Assembly (NCBI GenBank): GCA_030760725.1
Contig: JASWHV010000008.1
Span: 45,642,057-45,706,056 of the forward strand
Length of the DNA stretch: 64,000 bases
Direction of reading: 5' to 3'
DNA from: Neostapfia colusana
Lineage: Eukaryota > Streptophyta > Magnoliopsida > Poales > Poaceae
The notes under the pieces are model-generated. The model was not told the DNA's origin. It did not search any database and saw only the letters and a list, made by a program, of their open reading frames with translations. This document shows positions 54,701-64,000 of the stretch, one piece after another; positions within the stretch are counted from its first letter, which is position 1; every line of letters starts with the position of its first letter. A program made the position numbers and the translations under genes.

Positions 54701-55935
54701 ACGTGCTTACCAACTGAAATTCACAGAGAACTCAACGATCGTTGGACGAAACCCGAATTAATTTCGCAGACAGCTACTAGGAACCATGGCGCACAAAAAA
54801 CTCAATTGCAGTGTGGCTTGAAATTGCTTGGCTGAGGCTGTCCACGGTGAACTGCAAGCTTCGGTTTGTTTGGTGGCCGTGGGGAAGAAGGCAGAGGAGC
54901 TTTGATTTTGTGCAGCCAAGGAGCAAAGAGGGCTTGACATTGCGCGGCCAAGGAGGTCTCCAGCACGGCCCAAAGCAGCTTGGAGGTGGCATCCACGCTG
55001 CCCCTCGGTGGAGGGCATGCCGAGCAGAGCACTTCGGTGCTCTGTCTCTTGTCATCCCCTCGCTGATAGGTGGGTCCCACTTCTCTCCTTCTTATCTTCA
55101 TAATTCCAATTAAAATATCATTTATGCTCCAAAATTGATAAAGATTGGCAGGGTAGAAGATAAGAATATGAGGAATCCATTTGTGCTTTCAAACTTGCCA
55201 ATTTATCATGTTCAGTTTGGAATTCAATTTTGATTTGATTTTTTTCTATGTAGAGGCACAAATTGTTAAAAAAATGCTCCAAATTTGGAGAGAATTGGCA
55301 GCAAGGCTAATTTAGAACTCTGGAACTACTTGACACATTCATATTGAAAACCTGTGGGTGATGCTAAACTTGGTTAACTTGATTTGAAATCATCCTTTCA
55401 AATATGAACTCAAACCCTTTTATTCTTTAATTTGTTCCTTGGTTCTGAATTTAACACTTTCTTTTGTCCAACAAACCTCCCCCATTTGTAGGAAAGCAAA
55501 AATCTTGTTCACCCAAGTTGCATACATAATTTGAAGTAAATCTGTTTTGAATTACTAATTCAAATATATTCTGAATTTCTCATATGCAAAGCTTTTTTTC
55601 TTTCCCTGATTTTTGGGCCCTTTGAATCCAGAAACTTGCTAATATGATTCACCTCAAAATCAAAACTATGAAAGTGCAAGTGTGCATATTTTTTAACAGC
55701 AAGTTGATGTGAACTTATCAGTTCAAATCTGCAATAATGTTCCTTGTTGACATAAGCTAATCTATACATGGTGTTTGAACAGACCTATAGGTTGAAACAT
55801 TCAAATAAATACTTGAACCAGTTTTCGCTGAACACTCAAGTGCATAACCATGCCTAAAAAGTTTTTGTAAGTCCCATTTCCTTGAATTTGAAATCTAACT
55901 TCAAGTTTTTCATTTACATTTTTGGGACTTCTAAA
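51769..55935 (-). repeat. 5' LTR of element F, 4.2 kb
   Basis: Begins TGTGGGGGACGGCC (plus). A short beta-like island lies at 52112-52140 (after TTTTGCAG, eight codons then TAA). The alpha region near 53190-53290 looks degraded but keeps AAAGGCAAGCC. The GC-rich block at 54170-55070 holds small overlapping frames that I do not accept as genes. Confidence 0.83.
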
Positions 55936-55940
55936 GCAGG

Positions 55941-56204
55941 GCCGCTGGGGCCGCCAGCTTCGAGGTGCTGATCTCGCCCCCTTCACCTGGTTCAGTTGGC
56001 CAGGCAGTAGGTCGCAGCAACTTCCTTTCAAAGACCCCCTCAGGCACCGGAGCCCAATTGGAAGCCTTCGTTGACAGGTCGTCGGCTATTGTGTTGTTGG
56101 CGCGGGGAACATGACACAAATCCAAGGATAATAAGTCCTTCTCCAACTTCTGTACTTGGAGGAGATAAGCTGCAAGCTGTGGGTCATTGCAGCAGCACCC
56201 TCCC
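55941..56204 (-). pseudogene. RNase H C-terminal fragment of element D
   Basis: The minus strand reads NDPQLAAYLLQVQKLEKDLL, CHVPRANNTIADDLSTKAS and FERKLLRP, the end of RNase H and its connection in Tat-like elements. Upstream RT and gag of D would lie beyond 56204 but are replaced by the LTR fragment and G; they are not in the window. Confidence 0.82.
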
Positions 56205-58280
56205 TGTAAAAGTCCCAAAAATGTATATGAAATAAGCTGAGGATTGAAAGTCTATGCATTGCAAATTCATGAAAAATAGGAATTGCTAAAACTTTTCTAC
56301 ACGCAAAGTGGTACATAGATGTTCATCAAAAAGAGGCTCACATGTTCATTTGAATATGTTGAACCAATATGGACTTAAACACTTATTTGCATGAAAGTTA
56401 AAAATCAGATTTTCAAATTTAAAGTTCAATACAAATTGTGGCCAAACTTTTGAATACACATGCGGCCTTATACTTTTGAATTTGAGGAAAAAGTTGGATG
56501 ACAACCTTCTAATTTCTGGGTGGGCTAAAAAGGAATTTAACTAGGACATTTGCAAATTCAAACTGAATTCAAATTTGCAATGCAATTTCAAACTGAATTC
56601 GATGAATTCAAATGCTAGCCCATTTTAAAATTTAAGAACTTTCAAATGGAATAGATTAACATGAGGAGATCTTTTTGAAAGGAGGAAAGTGGGGGACCCA
56701 CATGTCATTGAGCTAAACATGTGACTTTCAACCAAAGCAACCGAGTATCGGTTCTCTGTTTCCACTCCACCGAGGAGCACTCCCCGGATGCCACCAAGAG
56801 CCGCTGCCGAGCCACCTCCTGCTCCTCACCACGCGCTGTCACCTGTGTGTGTGTTTTCCTTCACTTTCAACATGATCCTCTCCTCACAGACCGAGGCAAA
56901 CGGACTTCACTTCCTCCTCCTCACGAGCAACCCACGAGAACAGAGCGCCGCCGCATCGGTTCCAACCGGGAATGCATGAAACCAAGCGTGCAACTCCACT
57001 CCGAGCTGCAAAACAGCACGGCGCGCTCGTCCTCTACTCCCTCGGCACAAAAACAGCCTGAGCTACGGGTTCCTTAGCCTTAGAACACTTCCTCGCGGCA
57101 ACCTAAAACAAGCCGACAATCAGTGTGCACGCGGACAGCTCGCCGCAGCAGCTTTCACGCACTAGCAAGGATGGCAAAAGGGGCGCACGACCTCCACGCT
57201 GCTTCCACCCGAGCCTCAAGTCAAGCCGTGGACCATCACCGGCGAATTCAGCAATTTTGTTCCCGCATGCACCACCCGAGCGTTCGGTACGGGAACTCAA
57301 AATTTTCCCTCTCTAAATGTTGTTAGCTCATCAAACCTTGCACACGGGGGTTGGACTAGCCGGCGATGTGATCATCTTCTCTTTAGCAACCCTAGCGTGA
57401 AACCGACTCAGAGCGGCATATTTGAAGCTTTTCCGAGCGTGTTTATTGCGGCACCGATCGGGGGCACGGTGAGAACATATTTGGAGGCATTTTCGAGCTC
57501 GGGTTGTTCCTTGCTGAGCTAGCCTATCACTCACTGGTGCTGTAGAGCGGTTTGGTCGATTGTTTGGCTTGCTAGAGAGGTCGGCCGATGGCGCCGAAGA
57601 CATCCCGTAGCCGCCGCACATCGCTGATGGTGTTCCGACCCTTGGCTGCCGAGCAGACCTCACCATTGTGTTCCCCGGCCTCCTAAATCCCCTAGCAGCA
57701 AGCCTCAGGCCGAGAGGTGGCCGGAAACACCGAACCAGTGAGCTCCGGCCTCAGTCCGGCGAGGGGAAGCAGCGCGGGCGCGGGAAAGGTCGGGAGGTAG
57801 GAGAAGGCGGGCAGGCCCCACGTGTCAGCGACCGTTAATTTAAAAAGGATGATCGGCTGTGGCTCAGATCTCGTGTGGCTGTGCACTGGACCCGTTAGCC
57901 CGGTGTTTCCTCAAATCAGAGTGGCTGGAGTTTAAAACATGGGCCCAAGTCGATCTCAATAGCAAAACAATTCCAGATTTTGCCACAACTTTGCAAAAAC
58001 ATATCTTTGGGTAGAAGACTCCAAATTGAGTGATTCAAATTGGGCTGTATTCATTTTGCAAAGATCTATCCAAATATGAACTCCAATGTGTAATAAAGTC
58101 AATATTAAATTCTGGAAAATTCTTCGAAAATTTTCTGAAAAAGAATTATTGAGGGAGTTTGGTTCATCCAAAACTCCTCAAATTTTGCCAGAATATTCTT
58201 TAGGATATTATAGACCTTCTATCGAATTTTCAGCTCATTTGAAGATGATTTGAGTAGGAATTTGCTAAATACAACTGCTG
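56205..58280 (+). mobile_element. Truncated F-family LTR, plus orientation
   Basis: Starts TGTAAAAGTCCCAAAAATG, as the F LTR does on the minus strand, and follows its layout: AT-rich start, GC-rich middle (56700-57900), then a stretch with GAGGGAGTTTGGTTCATCCA. It breaks off near 58280 after ACAACTGCTGC. The 5 bp before it (CTCCC) have no partner copy that I could find. Confidence 0.65.
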
Positions 58281-59418
58281 CGTTCATTTGAAGACGAGCG
58301 GCGGCGGCAGCACAGCTTCGGCGGCTTTGAACTCACGCTAGGATGGCTCAAAAGCTTTGGTTCCTCTTTCTAGAGCACCGTGGTGGAATCCTAAGCATCA
58401 TCATGTGCTCAAATCGACTCAAAAGGGGCTGCAAACATGAGCTCATCGGCGACCTAGGGCCAAAACCCGCGGCGGCTCGAAATTTTTGAAGAACAGCGCC
58501 AAAACTCAATGAATTTCAATGGTTTTTGATCCTAGAGGAGCGTGGGAAGGTCTAGAACATGTTTGTAGCTCGGCACAAGCTGCGGTGGATTGATCACTAT
58601 GAATTTCAGATGTTTGTGCGGCTCGGTTCTATGAACGCCGAAGCGATAAACAACCAAATTCGTCCTCGGCGATGCATGAGAAGATGAGAGGGTTGCACGG
58701 TCTTGTTTAGCACCTGAGGGCGGTCCTTTTTAGTGTACATCATCAGCCACGAGGAAGCTCGGAGCACATGGGCACCGGAGAGCCGAGCCGACCGAGCGGT
58801 GAAAGTTTTTGTTCGGAGGGTGCGGGAGGACTGTGGAGGGTGAGGGGAAATGGTTTACGTGGACAAGGATGTGTTGATCATTTCACCCGACGTTTCCATG
58901 ACTTAGCACGAGGAGGAGTGGTGGAGTATCGCTCGGGCACGGCGAGCAGGAGGTGGCGGGTTATCGGTAACAGAGTCGGTTGAATCCTCCTGTGTATGAC
59001 ATGTGGGGTCCACTTCCCCCCTCTTCATTTCTTTCCAAATTCCATTTGAATTACCAAACAAGCTCCAAATTTTATCAAAATTGGAGACTAGGCCAAAATT
59101 AATATGAGGAACACAATGGCACACTCAAATTTGGATTTTGGTGAAGTCAGAATTTTAAACTGAAGTTTAAATTCAAATTCGAATTGCCTCCCATTTTAAT
59201 TCCAACAAATAGGAAATCCTTTCCAAATGATCTGAAAGTTTGTCGGGCTACACATGGATGTGTGGAGAACCAAATTGTGGATTTATATCTTCGTGTTCAA
59301 ATTTTTTTGCAAGTTTAATTTAGACTTGGAGCTCACACCATTATATTCAAAAGATTAAACTCCCTTTCATTTTCTCGGTGTGATTTACAGCTCCACTTGC
59401 TAGAATTTTGGGATTTCA
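58281..59418 (-). repeat. Truncated 3' LTR of element G
   Basis: Minus-oriented LTR sequence related to B's (shared TTTTTGATCCTAG, TATGAATTTCA and TGTAGCTCG stretches), ending in GGGATTTCA next to the G polypurine tract. Its other end is cut at 58281, where the opposite-strand LTR fragment begins. The exact right end may be 59418 or 59420. Confidence 0.65.
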
Positions 59419-59420
59419 CA

Positions 59421-59438
59421 TCTCTCCCCCTTAAAAAG
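59421..59438 (-). other. Polypurine tract of element G
   Basis: The minus strand reads TTTTTAAGGGGGAGAGA before the LTR, very like that of E. Confidence 0.7.
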
Positions 59439-60612
59439 AATCTCGTCCGGAGATTCCAAAAGAAGAGAGAAAGTGGTAGAGAAGGAATTACCGTATATGA
59501 GCGGACAACAAGTCCAGATAGTTCGAACAGAGGTATTCTTCACTCTCCCATGTCGCTTCCTCCGTGGTATGATTGCTCCATAGCACCTTATAAAATAGGA
59601 GCGTCCGATTCCTTGTTGACCGAGACTTTTCATTAATAATCTGGATTGGATGCTCGGTATAAGAGAGATCCGGTTGAAATGTCTGCATATCTTCAGTGCA
59701 GACAGCAATGGTGTTCTTGAGACATTTCCAAAGTTGGGACACGTGAAATAGGTCATGCACCCTGGTCGGTAGCTCAAGCCGGTAGGCTACGAGTCCACAT
59801 TTCTACATGATAACAAATGGACCGATAAACCGGGGAGCGAGCTTTCCTTTTACACCGAATCTATGAACTCCCTTCATTGAAGATACATAGAGATATACGT
59901 TTTCTCCAACATTGAAGTTCAACGGTCGACGTCGCTGGTCTACATAGCTCTTCTTTCGAGATCGGGCAGCCTTTAGATTCGCTTGTATGACCCGAACTCG
60001 TTCTTTGGCGTCATTGACAAGGTAAATCCTGAATGTTACCCTTTCACCAGATTAACAGTAATTTAGTGGTGTGTGGCATCTCTGGCCATAGAGAGCCTCA
60101 TATGGTGCCATCTTGATACTGGTCTGATAGCTGTTATTGTATGAGAATTCCGCCAACAGTAAATAAGCATCCCAATTCTTACCGTGGTGGACGGCACACG
60201 CTCTCAACATATTTTCCAGGACTTGATTCACCCTTTCGGTTTGTCCATCGGTTTGAGGGTGATATGCGGAGCTTCTAAGGAATTTTGTTCACAAAGATGC
60301 GTGCAGCTGTTCCCATAAACGAGAAATGAACAGTGCACCACGATCTGAAACTATTGTTCTTGGAACTCCATGCTGGCATAAGATCCGTGCAATGTATAAC
60401 TCTGCATATTTCTTGGCGTTGAATCCAACATTTACCGGTATGAAGTGTGCTGACTTGGTTAATCGGTCAACGATTACCCAAACCGAATCATGCTTCCGAG
60501 ATGTGAGCGGTAACCCGACAATGAAATCCATACTCACATCTTCTCACTTCCATGCCGGAATACTAAGGGGCTGTAGCAAAGCAGGTTTCTTCATGTGATA
60601 GGCTTTCACCCT
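59439..60612 (-). pseudogene. Integrase and chromodomain of element G, broken
   Basis: The C-terminus at 59488-59760 has LFHVSQLWKCLK and the chromodomain piece ATWESEEYL, with shifts on each side. The tail at 59761-60288 is recognisable only in pieces (YSFNVGE-type region, SYNNSYQ-type motif). The core at 60289-60537 has SMDFIVGLPL, WVIVDRLTKSAHFIPV and IVSDRGALF. Frameshifts and stops separate them. It is a Tekay-type chromovirus, related to E but much older. Confidence 0.8.
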
Positions 60613-62132
60613 TCAACATGTATCGCACTCGGATACGTATTTAGCTATTTCCCGCTTCATCCGTGTCCACCAAAACAAGTTTCTCAAATCTTGGTACATC
60701 TTGTTGCTGCCCGGATGAATGGAAAATTTTGATAAATGTGCTTTGTCTAATATTTTCTTACGGAGCTTCATGTCCCGCGGTACGACTATACAGTTCTTGA
60801 ACCATAATGTACCGTTCTCATCTTTCCAGAAGCACTTTACTTCTCCTTTGTCTCTTCTCTTCCGGATATATGCCATGCCCTTATCTTTCTTTTGAGCCTC
60901 TACAATTTCATCTCGAATTGAAGGAATGATGGCCATATTAAACAATGACCCATAAGGAACCAAGCGCAGGATGGGTTCTTCTTCTTCTATTGCAGCCATG
61001 GTTAGGTTATGAACATGTGATTTCCGAATAAGTGCGTCAGCAACCACATTCGCTTTTCCTAGGTGGTAATGTATCTCTATTTCATAGTCTTTAATTAACT
61101 CTAACCATCTTCGCTGCCTCATATTTAATTCCTTTTGTGTGAAGATATATTTCAAACTTTTGTGGTCGGTGTAGAGATGGACTAAGTCTCCAAGTAAATA
61201 GTGCCTCCACATTTTTAGAGCAAGGACCACAGCAGCTAATTCAAGGTCATGTGTCGGATAATTCTGTTCATGATTCCGAAGCTGCAAGGGTCCATATGCT
61301 ACCACTCGCTCTTCTTGCATAAGCACGCAGCCAAGGGCGATGCCGGATGCATCACAATAAACATCAAAAGCCTTAGTTGTATCGGGCTGCGCCAACACGG
61401 GGGCTGTTGTGAGGTGCTTTACCAATGCTTTGAACGCCTCCTCACATGTTTCACTTCACACATATTTCTTGCCTTTCTTCAGAAGTTCCGTCATTGGTTT
61501 ACAAACTTCGGAGAAATTCAGAATGAATCTCCGCTAGTAACCCGCTAAACCAAGAAAACTACCGACTTCGTGGACTGATTTTGGTGAACTCCAATTCAGC
61601 ACTTGGACAATCTTGCTCGGATCAACTGCAATGCACTCCGCGGAAATAATGTACCCAAGAAATGGCACTTGGTTGATCCAAAACTCAAACTTGCTGAATT
61701 TTGCATATAGTTTGTGATCCCGTAGACGTTGGAGCACAATATGCAGATGTTCGGCGTGTTCCTCCTCCGACTTAGAATATACCAAGATATCGTCGATAAA
61801 GACCACAACGAACTTGTCCAACTCTGGCATAAATACTGAATTCATTAAGTACATAAAATGGGCTGGAGCATTGGTGAGTCCGAATGACATGACGAGATAC
61901 TCATATAACCCGTATCTTGTCGAGAATGCCGTCTTTGGTATGTTTTCCGCCAGATTTTGATCTGATGATATCCGGACCGAAGATCCATCTTCGAGAAAAC
62001 CTTAGCACCCACTAGTTGATCGAAAAGCATATCGATACGTGGTAGTGGATACTTGTTCTTGATAGTTACGACATTGAGGTGATGATAGTCCACCCATAGC
62101 CTTAGAGTCTCGTTCTTTTTCTTTACAAACAA
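60613..62132 (-). pseudogene. RT and RNase H of element G, broken
   Basis: 61845-62132 holds the RT N-terminal region (LRLWVDYHHLNVVTI, FSKMDLRSGYHQIK). 61534-61890 holds MSFGLTNAP, FVVVFIDDILVYS and FLGLAGY, followed by TAG. 60613-61425 holds RNase H (VYCDASGIALGCVL, LYTDHKSL, VADALIRK) and the integrase zinc-binding segment (HPGSNKMYQDL, CDTC). The catalytic RT and RNase H residues are still visible, but at least three frame changes intervene. Confidence 0.85.
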
Positions 62133-62754
62133 CGCGGAGCATCCCTACGGTGATGAACTTGGTCGAATAAAGCCTTTGCTTAACAAGTCATTCAGCTTTT
62201 CTTTCAACTTCGGGAGTTCCTTCGGTGCCATTTTATACAGCCTCGGAGAGATCGGTGTGGTTCCCGGTGCTAGTTCAATTTTGAACTCCACCTAACGTTT
62301 GGGCGGCATGCCCGGTAGATCCTCGGGAAACACGTCCTGATATTCCCGGACCACTGGAATGTCCTCCAGTTTCTTAATTTCAACGGTGTGTACAGCGGTA
62401 ACTTCAGGTGCAACATTTCTCAGAATCAACGTGTGTTGCCTGTGCTTCTTTGAATTCAGATGCACCGTTCGTGAACTAATATCAAAGATAGCTTGGTGAT
62501 GTGTCAACCAAGTCATTCCCAAGATAATGTCAATCCACAAGCCTTCCATGATGATAAGAGTAGTAGGATATATCCACCCATCCAAACATATAGGTGCTCG
62601 AGCAACGATTCTGCCCGCTGTCCTACTACCTCCTGGTTAATTAATCTGATACGATGCGGCCAAGGTGGTTGATGGTATTTGTGCTTAACCACATAATATT
62701 TGCTGAAAAAATCATGTGTGGCACCCGAGTCGAACAACACGAACGTGGGCTGAT
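62133..62754 (-). pseudogene. Protease and linker of element G, broken
   Basis: Protease with VLFDSGATHDFF and, further on, DIILGMTWLTHHQA, then the linker REYQDVFPEDLPGMPP and a short RT-start region. It includes a TAG in SSP-stop-G, the same Trp codon position as in E. The reading is cut at 62754 by LTR H, so gag is beyond it. Confidence 0.82.
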
Positions 62755-64000
62755 TGTGACGGACCGAAATCCATACATCCCAGGATCTCAGAGGGTGGTG
62801 CCGCACGATGCGACACCCTACAGCACACATCATAAGGAAACCATCGTATTACATTGAAAACATGCTGAATGCATACAAAAGTAGTACACTCTTCAGTTAC
62901 AACTTCTCTACAGAGTTCACTACAGCGGAAAGTTTTTATACAACTCACGCCAAAAACTAACTAGCAAAAGTTGGTTGTCCGGCCCTCCGGACAACCCACA
63001 CTAGCTCCAACCAGCCTCAGCACGGCGTGTATGGCTCCCACTCAGCCGTAGTCCCCGATGGAGGGTAGCCCTCGTCGGTGGACTTGTACTCCGAGTCCGT
63101 GGGGTACTCCTTACCTTCAAACACTCATAGAAGCAACCATGAGCACGACGGCTCAGCAAGTCTTAACCGACTCTCCTACACATGAAACTCTACATGCAGG
63201 TCACACCGAATATAGGATGATAATTTGCAGCCAACGTACACGCCTACAAGTTCATCCTTAGTTCATCTTTTAGCCACAAGTTAACGGTTCATGAAGCTGA
63301 AATTTAGTAAGCAATATTTGGTGGCACACATGTAACGATACAAGTTATTCATATCAGCAATATTGAATCATAACATTCCATATGTTAACCTATGTCACGA
63401 CAAAGTGAACAAGCGGTACTCATAACCGTGAGGGACTGCGAATCGACTCGTTATACACCTGCAGGGATACCCGAATAGCACGGCATGTATGCCCGTCCGT
63501 GGAGCTGCACAGCACGCTCACTTTATGTTGTACGGAACAACCTTTCACCAAACAGCCCAAACGTCGAAATGGTCGCACCCAAACAGACAGGAGGTTCCCT
63601 ACACGGAGCATCTCTCTATGCCTGTTAGCAGATTTCCACCTTGCTTCCCTCAACCTACACCTATAAATCGGTGCATTGTTCCTCGACGCACGGAGATATA
63701 GGTTACATCAGTTTATTGGACCCCATATACCCGATATGCCTTCGGTACATTCAAACTTGTTCAGCGTGGCCGCACACGGATCGGTCCTCAATCAACACGG
63801 ACAGGGCTATGCACACAAGACTTCCTCTTGCTGCGTCCTATCCCCTGCCTAGTCTCATTTTTCTTACTAAAGTGATCTCACATCTTGAACCAATCCCGTA
63901 TGTGGCGAACCCTATACTTGCGAGTAGATTCCAACTACTCGACTTGTACTAAAGCCTATTAACATTAAGAAAAGCATGATCTACTCGATGACTTAGACAC
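62755..64000 (-). mobile_element. LTR H, related to the B LTR, running off the window
   Basis: Starts TGTGACGGACCG, close to B's TGTGGCGGACCGG, and shares GAGGGTGGTGCCGCACGATG. It interrupts the protease of G. The 5 bp before it, CTGAT (62750-62754), should recur beyond the window. Island beta is at 63017-63114. It cannot be decided whether this is a solo LTR or part of an element. Confidence 0.75.
63017..63114 (-). other. LTR island beta of LTR H
   Basis: 98 bp, the same length as in B. Two leading bases, then KEYPTDS, DEGYPP and AEWEPYTPC, then TGA. The acceptor side reads TTTGAAG|GT. Confidence 0.5.

Larger units (their letters stand above)
49140..55935 (-). mobile_element. LTR element F: internally deleted gypsy element, 6.8 kb
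   Basis: Target duplication GCAGG at 49135-49139 and 55936-55940. Minus order: 5' LTR 51769-55935, PBS, leader, RT-RNase H fragment, and a 247-bp remnant of the 3' LTR. The LTR start on the minus strand reads TTTAGAAGTCCC, where the related LTR at 56205 reads TGTAAAAGTCCC, so the terminal TG has mutated. It is inserted in D. Confidence 0.85.

Noticed and set aside
54777..55113. Overlapping short frames on both strands in the GC-rich block of LTR F
   Set aside because: Three minus and one plus frame overlap with no domain signal; not conserved in related LTRs.
56721..57666. Frames of 111-118 codons in the 56205 LTR fragment
   Set aside because: Ser/Pro/Arg-rich chance translations of GC-rich LTR DNA, no matching frame in F.

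Overview
The window is a stretch of grass-type (Poaceae) nuclear DNA, almost entirely nested transposable elements. The evidence is Ty3/gypsy chromovirus and Tat-like elements primed by initiator Met-tRNA, a CACTA DNA transposon, Stowaway-like MITEs with the CTCC-type ends common in cereals, a Ty1/copia-type solo LTR, and one degraded copy of a small plant membrane-protein gene (DUF3339 type). I see no intact host gene, no rRNA or tRNA gene and no CRISPR. The species cannot be named from the sequence alone.

Layout. 1-1282: end of a copia-like LTR. 1283-3130: end of a long chromovirus LTR. 3131-5800: minus-strand gypsy fragment in the order gag, leader, PBS, LTR, PPT/pol stub. 5800-6221: end of a CACTA element. 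6222-9498: the only host-like segment, with two MITEs, a broken DUF3339 gene at 7685-7929, a poly-G run and a (TA)n tract. 9499-19887: a CACTA transposon (minus) split by LTR element B (11605-19610, TSD GCTCG). From 19888 to at least 56204: Tat-like gypsy element D (minus), inserted in the CACTA element and cut into pieces by later insertions. These are E (23278-35746, TSD GTCCC), C (36220-43630, plus strand, TSD GAAGG), solo LTR S (43668-48828, TSD CATGG, itself carrying copia-type solo LTR K at 44410-45716, TSD GGAGA), F (49140-55935, TSD GCAGG) and a plus-strand LTR fragment (56205-58280). 58281-62754 is degraded chromovirus G (minus), which is entered at 62755 by a further LTR (H) running off the window.

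When each insertion and one copy of its target duplication are skipped, the pol reading of D and the transposase reading of the CACTA element run on across the junctions, so the nesting order is well supported. E is the youngest large insertion: its 3.3-kb LTRs differ at about 16 sites by eye, and its gag-pol is one frame broken only by two TAG codons. C is older, with about 5% LTR difference and several frameshifts. B and F are internally deleted, each joining a piece of the coding region straight to a remnant of the 3' LTR.

The most unusual signals are: (1) two short exon-like islands with conserved acidic peptides, phase and splice-like borders inside the long LTRs of E, B, S, the 1283-3130 LTR, F and H; (2) an extra 259-codon ORF upstream of gag in E; (3) eight perfect copies of the palindrome CGGACTAGTCCG in solo LTR K; (4) a 109-110 bp tandem array in the 3' untranslated region of D; and (5) a footprint-like 8-bp insertion that breaks the DUF3339 gene.
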